The notes under the pieces were generated by a model. The model searched no databases. It was not told where the DNA came from and saw only the letters and a program-made list of their open reading frames with translations. Of a DNA stretch of 64,000 bases, positions 18,434 to 27,215 are shown piece by piece (within the stretch, counting starts at the first letter, position 1; each line of letters starts with the position of its first letter). This DNA is from Opitutus sp. (lineage in GTDB: Bacteria > Verrucomicrobiota > Verrucomicrobiia > Opitutales > Opitutaceae). The position numbers and the translations under genes were made by a program. The stretch spans positions 571,900 through 635,899 of the forward strand of contig JACEUQ010000003.1 in NCBI GenBank assembly GCA_024998815.1. The letters are read 5' to 3'.

Positions 18434-19384
18434 TTATTGTGCTGCACCGTAGGGTGTTCCCTGTACAACGGTGGGGATCAGGGCGTCGAGCGCGGCCAGT
18501 TCCTCGCCCTTGTAGGTGTCGCTGATTTTGCGGCCCAGATCGCTGATGGTTTGAACGGCAGCCATGATGGGTTCTTTGTTGTTAAGCTTCAGGCCAACGC
18601 CATCGACGGCGGCGGCAACGGCCTTGATTTCATCCCGGGGGAGCACATCGATGATTTTCTGGATTTCCGCACGGGCGGCCTTGGCGCGACGGGCCATGGT
18701 CACGGCATAAGTGGCCTTCTCGGTGGCATTGGCGACACCACGCAGGCTGTACTCGAGGTCAACCACGCGGCCGACCAAGTAAAGCATGCGCTTCCGCTCG
18801 GGGGTCGCATCGGCATTGGTGGTTCCGGCCTTAAAGTGGTGGCGGACTTCGCCTTGCACCCATGAGACCAGCTCAATCGCGCTGCCGGCCTGGTGGCCGC
18901 CCACGTTCACCAGTTTTTCATTGGGAACGGTGTGGCACGAGTAGCAATTGACCGCCAGTTGGTAAATGTTGCTGGGGGAGATAAAGCCTTGGGCGACTGC
19001 GTCGGCGCGGCGGCCCTTTTCATTGTGGAGGGTGATCCAATCCGCTGCTGCACCGTGGCACGATTCGCAGGAAACGCCAGCAACCGCGCGCCCGGTGTCG
19101 TTCACCGTATAGTGGCACTGCATGCACGTGCTCTCCGTTTTGATGTTAACAATCTCCAGCTTGGCGGCGATTTCCTTGGCGGCGGGGCGACGGTGCAGAT
19201 CGTCGAAGGTTTTATAGTGCTTCATCTCCTGCCAGGCGCTGGCCTCGCTCTTGTGGCAATCCGTGCACTTACCGGGCCCCACCAGCTTGGAACTATCTAG
19301 GGCGGCGAAGCTTAGGCTGGGCGCAACAAATAGGGCGGCCAGACAGGCGACCACTAGGTTTTTTTTGGTTTTCAGGGCGGTCAT
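18434..19384 (-). CDS. Tetrahaem periplasmic cytochrome (c554-like)
   Basis: 316 residues with a cleavable signal peptide ending SLSFAALD near residue 28. Four CxxCH motifs at residues 40, 87, 106 and 147, with the first in the GPGKCTDCHKSEASAWQEMKHYKTFD context typical of cytochrome c554-like proteins. The C-terminal half is helical and haem-free. First gene of the leftward operon, 43 bases ahead of the cNMP/Fe-S gene. Inferred to be a soluble periplasmic electron carrier between the inner- and outer-membrane modules. Confidence 0.87.
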   Translation of the reverse strand: MTALKTKKNLVVACLAALFVAPSLSFAALDSSKLVGPGKCTDCHKSEASAWQEMKHYKTFDDLHRRPAAKEIAAKLEIVNIKTESTCMQCHYTVNDTGRAVAGVSCESCHGAAADWITLHNEKGRRADAVAQGFISPSNIYQLAVNCYSCHTVPNEKLVNVGGHQAGSAIELVSWVQGEVRHHFKAGTTNADATPERKRMLYLVGRVVDLEYSLRGVANATEKATYAVTMARRAKAARAEIQKIIDVLPRDEIKAVAAAVDGVGLKLNNKEPIMAAVQTISDLGRKISDTYKGEELAALDALIPTVVQGTPYGAAQ

Positions 19385-19690
19385 GGTTTTTTGCGAAGAA
19401 TGGCTTAAGTAGGGGTGTTAACCCGATGAATTAGTCGAGAGATGTGGAAAAGCAGAATGGCTTCGTGTCAATCGTATGAATATCTCCGATAAAAGTTTCC
19501 CGCGCAAAACCCGAACACCGCCCTGCATAAGTTCTCGGCGAGCCAGTTACCCCAGTTTTATTCACGGCGCTAACCCAAACCGAACCTTGGCATAACCAAG
19601 GATGTAAAGTTGGTCGCAGGGCTGATTATCGGCTTGCGCAGTGATGGTCGGCATGGGCGAGTATAAGCAACACCGCTTAATCCTATTTCT
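19385..19690. promoter_or_regulatory. Divergent promoter region of the cytochrome operons
   Basis: A 306-base gap between the two divergently transcribed cytochrome operons, with no gene. It contains a small palindrome CCTTGG-CATAA-CCAAGG (about 19584-19600) that could be an operator, and several A/T-rich patches. No sequence resembling a TGTGA-N6-TCACA CRP site was found. Divergence around one short region suggests shared control of both operons. Confidence 0.45.
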
Positions 19691-21631
19691 ATGCGTTTCC
19701 CATTTGCCTACAAAAACCTGACATCTGGATGCTTCGCCCTGCTTGCGGCGGGCGTTCTGTTACACGCCGAACCCTCCGCCCAACCCGTTGTCGCCAAAGT
19801 GCAGTCGGCCGACGACGAATTGATTTCTCTCATCGTAGCTAAGCCAGCCGCCAAAGTAGCGGCTGCCGCGGATGACGATTTACTGGGGGGCGATGATGTT
19901 CCCGTGGTCAAGGCGAAGGCGGCTTCTGCACCCTTGGCGCCGGCCAAACCCAAAGCGAAGGATCCGGTTGACCCGCATCTGGCGATCTACGCCAAGAATA
20001 ATTTCCCGAGCGCTTCCGAATGCGCGCCCTGCCACAAGCAAATCTACGACGAATGGCGTTCGTCCAACCACGCCTACGCGTCGATTTCGCCCGTCTTCCA
20101 CAAGTTTGAGCAGAAGATCAACGACTTGGCGCAGGGCACCATCGGCATGTTCTGCATGCGCTGCCACGTTGCGGTCGGGACCACGATGGGCGAAACGCGC
20201 GAACAGCCCCTGTGGGAGCGTTCCGAGGTGTCCCGCGAGGGCATCACTTGCGTCACCTGCCATCGCGTTAAGGAAGAGTACTCCCGTGTAAACGGTGAGC
20301 GCCGGATCGAAATGGGCGACATCACCAAGCCCGTTTACGGCAATTCGAATGCTTCCGGTTTGACGGAGATCATTTTGAACAAGGATAAACACCATGTTAA
20401 GCTCTCACCCCAAGATCCGGGTCCCGGGCAGGTGATTCATAACTCCGCCGTGAAATTTGATGCCCTGAGCAAATCCGAATTCTGTATTTCGTGCCATCAG
20501 GTGGCCGTGCACCCCGGCATCAAACTGGAAGTCGTCTGGGATCAATACCGCGCCTCACCCGCCGCAGCCCAAGGAATCAGCTGCCAAGAGTGTCACATGG
20601 GCAAGGTGCCCGGCAAAGCCGAGGGCTTCGAGACTGGCCCAGCAGCCATCGTTAACGGCAAAGCGATCAACCCCGGTCGTAAGCACTCCAACCACGCCTT
20701 TTTCGGCCCGGGTTATCCGATCGTTCACCCCGGTATCTTCCCTCACCATCCGGAGGCCAAGCGTTTCGCCCTGCAGAGCTGGCTGAAATTTGATTACCGC
20801 GCCGGCTGGGGCACCCCGGAATTCGAGAAAAAAGTGGCCAAAAAGCCCGCCGATTTCACCTTCCCTGAAGAGTGGGCCTCGGTCGAAGACCGCTCGGACG
20901 CCCGTCTCATCGTCGATGAAAACCTGGTGATGCTGGAGCAGAAAAAGAAGTTGCGCGAACAGGTCATGAACAACGGCGCCAAGCTCGATGGCCCGTTCTT
21001 CCAGTCCGATCCGGTTGCCGGAAAAGCGCTGAAAGTGAACTACGTTCTCCATAACACCAACTCGGGTCACAACTTGCCCTCAGGCTCCCTCGGCGCTCAG
21101 CCTGAGCTCTGGCTTAACGTCGCCCTGTTTGACGAAAAAGGTGCCCGCGTTTGGGAGTCCGGTTATGTCGACAGCCAAGGTGACATGGCCGACCTGCATT
21201 CCCCTGATGTCCGTGCGGGCCGTTTGCCGGTTGATAGCCAGCTCTTTAACCTGCAGACCAAGTTCCTGACCACGAACATCAAGGGCACGGATCGGGAGAT
21301 GTACCTGCCGATCAACATGGATATCGACCAACTTCCCTTTATCCGTCCTGCCGGCGTGCCGACGAGCGTCTTGAACCATCCGCCCTTTGTGCGCATGGAG
21401 AGCCGCAGCCTGCCGCCGTTGTCTAAGCGCACCGCCAGTTACACGATTCCGGCATCGGCCATAAAAACGCCCGGGCGTTACCGGATCGCCATTCGTATGC
21501 GCAGTCGCGCCGAACCGATATACTTCATGAACTTCATCGAGGCGACCCCTGAGATGAATCAATCGATGAACGAGTGGATGATCGACCTTCACCCCTCGGC
21601 CGCTGAATTCACGGTAAATCCCGCTCGTTGA
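19691..21631 (+). CDS. Pentahaem exported cytochrome c
   Basis: 646 residues with an N-terminal signal peptide (about 1-26). A low-complexity region (residues 27-92) contains DDDLLGGDD, also found as DDILGGDD in the decahaem protein of the opposite operon. Five CxxCH motifs at 111, 155, 187, 265 and 298, the first in the SASECAPCHKQIYDEWRSSNHAYAS context of c554-like cytochromes. Residues about 400-640 are haem-free and beta-rich, with HNTNSGHNLPSGSLG resembling haem-protein accessory regions. First gene of the rightward operon; four bases separate its stop from the barrel gene. Inferred: periplasmic partner of the outer-membrane barrel. Confidence 0.87.
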   Translation: MRFPFAYKNLTSGCFALLAAGVLLHAEPSAQPVVAKVQSADDELISLIVAKPAAKVAAAADDDLLGGDDVPVVKAKAASAPLAPAKPKAKDPVDPHLAIYAKNNFPSASECAPCHKQIYDEWRSSNHAYASISPVFHKFEQKINDLAQGTIGMFCMRCHVAVGTTMGETREQPLWERSEVSREGITCVTCHRVKEEYSRVNGERRIEMGDITKPVYGNSNASGLTEIILNKDKHHVKLSPQDPGPGQVIHNSAVKFDALSKSEFCISCHQVAVHPGIKLEVVWDQYRASPAAAQGISCQECHMGKVPGKAEGFETGPAAIVNGKAINPGRKHSNHAFFGPGYPIVHPGIFPHHPEAKRFALQSWLKFDYRAGWGTPEFEKKVAKKPADFTFPEEWASVEDRSDARLIVDENLVMLEQKKKLREQVMNNGAKLDGPFFQSDPVAGKALKVNYVLHNTNSGHNLPSGSLGAQPELWLNVALFDEKGARVWESGYVDSQGDMADLHSPDVRAGRLPVDSQLFNLQTKFLTTNIKGTDREMYLPINMDIDQLPFIRPAGVPTSVLNHPPFVRMESRSLPPLSKRTASYTIPASAIKTPGRYRIAIRMRSRAEPIYFMNFIEATPEMNQSMNEWMIDLHPSAAEFTVNPAR

Positions 21632-21635
21632 TCCC

Positions 21636-23123
21636 ATGACCTCTTCTCAAATGATCCTTAAACATGCCCTGGGTGCTGGGTTGGTTTTGGCTTCGCTCGG
21701 TTCCGCAGGGGCCAGCGACGGCCACGTTGCCATGGATGCACGTGCGCAACCCGTTCCTTACGACGCTGCCGCTTACAAATTCGGGCCCGACCCGGTCTAC
21801 AACCTGCCCTACGATTTCCAGCGACAGCTCGACATCTATGGCGCCAAACACGCCAACCCGACGGCCCGCCCGTTGTTGGAATTGGGCCGTGAGATGTATG
21901 GTCCTGGTCAATTTGAGCCGGGCATAAACCTGTTTGGCGAAAAGAACCTGGTTTTCCCGCAACTGCTGCTCTACGGCGATTTGCGTACGGTGGTCGGCTA
22001 TAACAACACCGGCGGCAAGGATAAGGAAATCGTGGCCAGCAAACTGACGCTGGACCTCGATTTGAAGATCACGGCGACCGAGCGCATCCATGCGACCTTC
22101 ACCCCGCTGGATCATCGCGGCGACGTGACGCGCGTGTCCCAAGTGGACGGGCAAAGTGACAACAAGGCGATTTTCGACCTTGAGCCCGATGCGCTGTTTA
22201 TCGAGGGCGACATGGCCCGTATTATCTCCGGCGCCACCAATAAAGACAACGGCTACGACATTCCCTTCACCGCCGGCCTCATTCCGCTGTTGTTTCAGAA
22301 CGGCGTCTGGATGCAGGACGCGATCACCGGCTTTGCCTTTACTATTCCGGCGCGCAACAGCCCCGCGCTGCAGATTAGTAATATGGACGTGACCTTTTTC
22401 GCCGGTTTTGACCGGGTCACTACCGCGGCGATGGCTAATAATGACAACTCGGGTGTTTTTGGTTTCAACACCTTCATCGAGGCCATGTCGGGTTACTGGG
22501 AGGTGGGCTATGGCTATGTCGACGGTCACGACAGCAAGGACGACCTCAGTTATCATAACGCCTCGGCTGCCTTCACGCGCCGGTACTGGGACCGCATTTC
22601 CAACAGCGTGCGGGTGATCGCCAATTTCGGCCAGGAGCCTGGCGCCGGGCAAACGCAGACGGCGGACGGTTATTTGTTCCTCATTGAGAACAGCTTGATC
22701 TCGTCCAAGCCCCTGACGCTGGTGCCCTACTTTAATGCTTGGGCTGGTTTTGATCGCCCGCAGTCGCTGGCCCGCGCGGCCGGAGCTGGCGGCGTATTGT
22801 TAAACACGGGTATTAACTTCGAAACCGACGGTATCACCGGTTTTCCAACGATGGATGATACCGGCCATAACACTTACGGCGGCGCCCTGGGTATCGAGTA
22901 TCTCTTCGATCTCACGCAGCAAGTGGTGTTTGAATTTGCCGCCCTCGATGCGTTTGATCAGCCGGGTACCGCGGCCGACAAAGCCCCTGAATACGGCCTC
23001 GGCGCCCGCTACCAGCGTAACCTGAGCAACGCGTGGATCTTTCGCACCGATCTGATCAACGTGTTTCGGGACAATAATCCCGACGTCACCGGCGTCCGCT
23101 TCGAGGTGCGCCGCAAGTTTTAA
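21636..23123 (+). CDS. Outer-membrane beta-barrel protein of the cytochrome operon
   Basis: 495 residues. Signal peptide with cleavage likely near AGASDG (residue 28), then alternating polar/hydrophobic strands rich in aromatic residues, ending in a C-terminal strand terminating in Phe (FEVRRKF), the usual signal for barrel insertion. No haem motif. It lies between a pentahaem cytochrome and a membrane-anchored reductase, so a role as the outer-membrane sleeve or substrate channel of an electron-transfer complex is plausible. A plain substrate porin is the alternative, and no sequence signature here separates the two. Confidence 0.8.
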   Translation: MTSSQMILKHALGAGLVLASLGSAGASDGHVAMDARAQPVPYDAAAYKFGPDPVYNLPYDFQRQLDIYGAKHANPTARPLLELGREMYGPGQFEPGINLFGEKNLVFPQLLLYGDLRTVVGYNNTGGKDKEIVASKLTLDLDLKITATERIHATFTPLDHRGDVTRVSQVDGQSDNKAIFDLEPDALFIEGDMARIISGATNKDNGYDIPFTAGLIPLLFQNGVWMQDAITGFAFTIPARNSPALQISNMDVTFFAGFDRVTTAAMANNDNSGVFGFNTFIEAMSGYWEVGYGYVDGHDSKDDLSYHNASAAFTRRYWDRISNSVRVIANFGQEPGAGQTQTADGYLFLIENSLISSKPLTLVPYFNAWAGFDRPQSLARAAGAGGVLLNTGINFETDGITGFPTMDDTGHNTYGGALGIEYLFDLTQQVVFEFAALDAFDQPGTAADKAPEYGLGARYQRNLSNAWIFRTDLINVFRDNNPDVTGVRFEVRRKF

Positions 23124-23155
23124 TCTAACCGTCGTCTGAGTCGTATTTGTTAACC

Positions 23156-24418
23156 ATGTCCCAATATATCATCCTTTCACTCGGGCTCATTCTGGTCGCG
23201 CTGGTCGTGGCCACATTGGGATCCCTGCTGGTGGCCCAGTTGCGGGCGCTCAGCGCTCAAAAACAGGCGCAGGCGATTTCCTTGCAGAAGCTCTCCACGG
23301 AACTGCTCATTGCGCAAAAGGCTCTCAAAAAGGCCGAAACCGGCGGCAGTGTTTGGAGCGGCGTTCGCAAGTTCAGTGTGATCAAAAAAGTGCCGGAGAC
23401 CAGTGACGCCACCTCGTTTTATTTGGCTCCGCACGACAAAAAACCGCTGCCGCCCTTTAAGCCCGGTCAGTACCTGACCTTTGAACTCGATATCCCGAAT
23501 CAGAAAAAGAAAACCATTCGCTGCTATAGTTTAAGCGATGCGATTCTGCCTGATTATTATCGGGTGACTATCAAGCGCTGCCCGCCCTCCAAGCCCGAGC
23601 ATGCAGCCGGTCTGGCGTCCAACTTCTTCCATGATTCGATTCATGAAGGGGCGATTCTTGATGTGAAGGCACCCGGCGGCCATTTCTTCCTCGATACCAA
23701 CAAGCAGTCCCCGGTGGTTTTAATCTCCGGCGGCGTCGGCATCACGCCGTGCTTGAGCATGATGAACGAGATTATCCAAAACGGCTCGCGGCGTGAAATC
23801 TGGTGGTTTTACGGGGTGCGCCATGGTGGAGAGCACATCATGAAGGAGCACGTGGCGGCCATGGCGGCCAAGTACAGTAATATCAGCCTCCACGTCTGTT
23901 ATTCCAATCCCACCGAGGACGACAAACTGGGTGCGGATTACCAGCATCACGGCCGCGTCGGCGTGGATCTGTTTAAAAAGGTCCTGCCATCGAATAATTT
24001 CGATTACTACATGTGCGGGCCTGGCCCGATGATGGAGTCGGTGGTCAAGGGTCTGGCCGAGTGGGGCGTGCCCGACGACAAGGTTCACTATGAGGCCTTC
24101 GGCCCGGCCAGCGTCAAGAAAGCGGCTCCTGTGGCGGCAGTGGCGGCCGATGCCGGCGCCAAACCGGTGATGGTGACCTTTGCCAAGTCTAGCAAAAGCG
24201 TCGCGTGGAATCCGGAAGCGGGTAATCTGCTGGCGTTTGCCGAATCGCAAGGAGTTGCGATCGCCTCGGGCTGTTGCGCCGGCCAGTGCGGCACCTGTGT
24301 GACGGCGATTCGTAGTGGCGATGTGACTTATGCTCAGGAGCCCGGCAGCAAGCCCGAGCCCGGTTCCTGCTTGGCCTGCGTCGCCGCGCCCAAGGGCGAT
24401 GTGGTTTTGGACGCCTAA
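23156..24418 (+). CDS. Membrane-anchored NAD(P)H oxidoreductase, FAD plus [2Fe-2S] (NqrF-like architecture)
   Basis: 420 residues from ATG 23156. An N-terminal membrane helix (5-27) and a short coiled stretch (30-60) are followed by an FAD-binding barrel with IRCYSLSD at 121-128 and an NAD(P)-binding domain with SGGVGITP at 191-198 and MCGPGPM at 286-292. The C-terminal plant-type [2Fe-2S] domain has Cys373, Cys378, Cys381 and Cys408. NqrF places the [2Fe-2S] domain before the FAD domain, so this order resembles phenol-hydroxylase or Hcr-type reductases with an added anchor. Third gene of the operon. Inferred to couple the NAD(P)H pool to the cytochrome system, in either direction. Confidence 0.86.
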   Translation: MSQYIILSLGLILVALVVATLGSLLVAQLRALSAQKQAQAISLQKLSTELLIAQKALKKAETGGSVWSGVRKFSVIKKVPETSDATSFYLAPHDKKPLPPFKPGQYLTFELDIPNQKKKTIRCYSLSDAILPDYYRVTIKRCPPSKPEHAAGLASNFFHDSIHEGAILDVKAPGGHFFLDTNKQSPVVLISGGVGITPCLSMMNEIIQNGSRREIWWFYGVRHGGEHIMKEHVAAMAAKYSNISLHVCYSNPTEDDKLGADYQHHGRVGVDLFKKVLPSNNFDYYMCGPGPMMESVVKGLAEWGVPDDKVHYEAFGPASVKKAAPVAAVAADAGAKPVMVTFAKSSKSVAWNPEAGNLLAFAESQGVAIASGCCAGQCGTCVTAIRSGDVTYAQEPGSKPEPGSCLACVAAPKGDVVLDA

Positions 24419-24435
24419 GCGCAGTCGGTCAGTGC

Positions 24436-24474
24436 AAAAAGAAAAACCGCCCGGAAGCGTGAGCTCCCGGGCGG
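24436..24474 (-). terminator. Intrinsic terminator (leftward)
   Basis: CCGCCCGG (24447-24454) pairs with CCGGGCGG (24467-24474). Read leftward the hairpin is followed by TTTTTCTTTTT (24436-24446). It is positioned to end the small leftward gene at 24510 and may also stop the rightward operon. Confidence 0.65.
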
Positions 24475-24509
24475 CGTAGTTACTGGTTTTAACTGCAATC
24501 CCGTTAGAA

Positions 24510-24704
24510 TTACAGGGGCGAAGTCGTCCCGCGGCTGAGCAACCCGTTAAGGCGTGCGGCCTGGGCCGACGTTGCGGCTTCATATTGTTTCCGCACAGCA
24601 ATCGTGGCTGGCTGGTTGGCATTCACTTTGGACTTTTTGAAGAATCCAGAAGGCGCAAACCCGCCGATGACGTTGAGCGAGAACTTATCTTTGATCGTAT
24701 TCAT
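24510..24704 (-). CDS. Small hypothetical protein
   Basis: 64 residues if started at ATG 24704 (MNTIKDKFSLNVIGG...); a longer form from 24761 adds 19 residues of low plausibility. Lys- and Ala-rich, no signal peptide or membrane helix. Supported mainly by the well-formed leftward terminator 36 bases past its stop. No family recognised. Confidence 0.4.
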   Translation of the reverse strand: MNTIKDKFSLNVIGGFAPSGFFKKSKVNANQPATIAVRKQYEAATSAQAARLNGLLSRGTTSPL

Positions 24705-24824
24705 GGTCAGATGGAGGCACCGAACGCTAACCGTCGATTCCTCCCGACTGACCACGCACATTTAAAAAGAACGGCCACCAACCCAGCAAGTGCCGGGCTG
24801 AGTGTCAATTCTTGGTTTACTGGC

Positions 24825-25418
24825 TTACTTACTGAACTTCTTCAGGCCCTTGTTGATTAGGGCCAAGTCGCAGCGCTCTACATCATGCAGCGGGCCTAGC
24901 CACTCCAGCCATTCACGGCCCAACTCGGTGGTGGGTTCTTGAATGCAGGCGAGCATATCTTGATACGCCTCCAAGCCCCCGCAGTCCTCGGGCGGGCCCG
25001 CCCGTTCGCCCGCCAGGCAGCGGGGGTAAACTTCACCTTTTACCAGGGGCAGGACCGCTTCCACGCGGATGTCCACCCGCCATCCTTCGCCAAAATGGTA
25101 CTCGTAGCTCATCCCTCCTCGTTTGGCCAACTCCGCGTCGAGCAGCGTGATATCGCGATCGTCCTCGATGCTGATGCCGACGGCCTTGGCCGGGTTGCCC
25201 AGGCGCACATCGCCCAGGGTGAATGTGTGGGTCTGGTAATCGAACCAATCAAAGGCCACCTGGATCGAGTCGTGCAGGCGCGCCAGCCACATGGCTTCAC
25301 GCACCACCAAGCGGCGCCAGATTCGCGGTGTGCAGCCGGCCACCGTCAGGCCGAGAACCAGCGCCTGTGCCGGTGGTTTTTTGGTCCGCGAGCCACGGCC
25401 CTCATGCAAGGAAATCAT
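24825..25418 (-). CDS. pRiA4b ORF-3-like family protein
   Basis: 197 residues. The signature of the family is clear: RIWRRLVVREAMWLARLHDSIQ near the N-terminus, MSYEYHFGEGWRVDIRVE in the middle, and YPRCLAGERAGPPEDCGG followed by YQDMLA in the C-terminal third. The biochemical role is unknown. Family members are often carried on plasmids and mobile elements, which fits the accessory character of this region. Cytoplasmic, no membrane segment. Confidence 0.87.
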   Translation of the reverse strand: MISLHEGRGSRTKKPPAQALVLGLTVAGCTPRIWRRLVVREAMWLARLHDSIQVAFDWFDYQTHTFTLGDVRLGNPAKAVGISIEDDRDITLLDAELAKRGGMSYEYHFGEGWRVDIRVEAVLPLVKGEVYPRCLAGERAGPPEDCGGLEAYQDMLACIQEPTTELGREWLEWLGPLHDVERCDLALINKGLKKFSK

Positions 25419-25944
25419 GTCCTCACCACAAACGCTCGCGCACTCACAGGCGACAAAAAAGCCAGTCGCCTTCCCTTGGTGGCCTTGCTTGGCGTGGCGG
25501 GGGTTGGCCTCTGGATATACAAAAGCCGCCTCGGGGGAGACGGCTGTTGTGACCTGAAAACTAAAACCACAAAACTGGCTACAAAAACATAGACGCAGCG
25601 CAGGCTTAAACGCTCAAAATAAAATCAAAGAAAGTGGCGGGCCGGGGCCGGACGGGTTCTGGGGCGGAGCTGGATATCTGTTAACCAACTGATGATTAGC
25701 TGAAAGGGGGGCTTTTCGCTGCTTGGTTTTTGCGTGGGCAGGGCGCAGGTGCGGAGGCTGACTATTAGCCTCAGGTTAACCGTCGGCGGGAAATCCGTGC
25801 GCCGCCCAATCGCCCAAAAAAGAGCACAGAGGACGCTGAACCGGATATGAAGAAATTTAATTCCAGTATTAAGGTGGGGCGCTAGTTTGCGCTTGGGCGT
25901 GCATCGGGCTGGAACTTCGTGTGGTTGCATTTATAACGCCACTC
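25419..25944. other. Intergenic stretch without a convincing gene
   Basis: A 526-base gap. A weak rightward frame (25403-25592) would encode a short protein with one membrane-like segment (LPLVALLGVAGVGLWIY), but it overlaps the start of the leftward gene and has no support. A small hairpin GAGGCT...AGCCTC lies at 25754-25772. The AT-rich stretch near 25835-25870 is probably the promoter of the barrel gene that follows. Confidence 0.4.
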
Positions 25945-27114
25945 ATGCCTACCCTTCCCCCGACGCTTTGCCGTTTCGATTTTTCAATTCGCGGTGCCGC
26001 GCGATCCCTTGCCTGCGCGGGATTGGCATTAACCGCGGCGCTCCCCCTCGCTTTGGCGCAATCGGGCTACGGTGTGGGGCCCGCCGCTGAGGTGCCCAAG
26101 ATCCCTGCCGCCGCGCCCGCGCCCCAGGGGGCGTTTGATTATTTAACTCAGGGTAAACTCTCGGGTGCCGCTCGCTACCGCTACGAAAACTATGCGCAGG
26201 ATTCCGTTCCTGGCGCGACCACCGCTGCCGCCGGCCGCATCGACGGCAACGCCGTGGCCTCGACCCTGCGCTTGACCCTCGGCTACGAGACCTTGCCCTG
26301 CCACGGCCTGACGGCGTTCGTCGAGGGCGAGGGCGTTTACGCGGTCGGCGAGGACGAGCACTACCGCATGACCACCGTGCCCGGACAAAGCGACCAGCCC
26401 CGCGCCGTTATTAACGATCCGCTCGGCACCGAATTAAATCAGGCCTTCCTGAAGTGGCAGCTTCCCGACACCGGCGTCATGCTGCTCGCGGGGCGCGAGT
26501 CCTTTTTCCTCAACAACGGGCGTTTCGTCAGTTACTCGCCTTGGCGGCAGAACAACCAGTCGATCGACCTGGCACGCACCTCGGTTAAATTTGGCGACGG
26601 CTACACCGCCAATTACGCCTACCTCAACAAGGTTCACCGCGTCGTCGGCGCGGACGCCACCGATGGCGATCTCGGCATGAATTCCCATGTCGGCAGCTTC
26701 GATTACGCCAAAATGGGCGTGTTTAACGCGTCAGCCTACGCCGTGCTGCTCGACTACGACGACAACGCCGGTCAGGCCGCCAACGACACGGCCACCACCG
26801 GCCTGCGCCTGACCGGCCCTTACAAGTTCGATGATACCTGGAGCGTCGTTTACACCGCCGACTACGCCCATCAAACCGACTACGCCGACAATCCGGCGAA
26901 CGTCGCCCTCGACTACTGGTGCGTGGAGCTGGGCGTCGGCTACAAGGCGCACAAAGCGTACTTCGGCTGGACGGTGCTCGAGGGCGGGTCGGGCAACACC
27001 TTCCGCACGCCGCTGGCCCATCCTTTCAACGGCTGGACCGAGAAATTCGCCGCCACCCCCGGCTCCGGCTTGGACGCGCGTTACCTGACTTTTACCGGGC
27101 CGGTTCCCGGAGTG
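25945..27114 (+). pseudogene. Outer-membrane barrel protein (alginate-export-like), 5' part, cut by an IS
   Basis: 390 codons of an exported protein: signal peptide ending ALAQSG, a Pro/Ala-rich linker, then beta-strand-rich sequence (LSGAARYRYENYAQD..., LRLTLGYETLPCHGLTAFVEGEGVY) resembling the alginate-export or porin-like barrels common in this phylum. The frame runs straight into the IS end at 27115 and would stop at 27258 inside the element. Joining residue Val390 to the frame at 30504 restores a 459-residue protein, so the gene was intact before the insertion and now lacks its last 69 residues. Confidence 0.85.
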
Positions 27115-27215
27115 TGTGAGCGGCGGCGCGAACACCGTCTATTTCTGGCGGTTACAAAATCACCTGTCGTAAAAGCCGATGACCGGCCCCGCCAGGGGCC
27201 GATCATCAGGCCCGG

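Noticed and set aside
18434-24418. Assignment of the locus to ammonia oxidation (HAO/c554) or to ActABCDEF alternative complex III
   Set aside because: The tetra- and pentahaem proteins resemble c554 at the first haem, but no octahaem HAO is present. The Fe-S protein has cNMP domains and there is no NrfD-like subunit or molybdopterin-like ActB domain, so neither pathway is supported.
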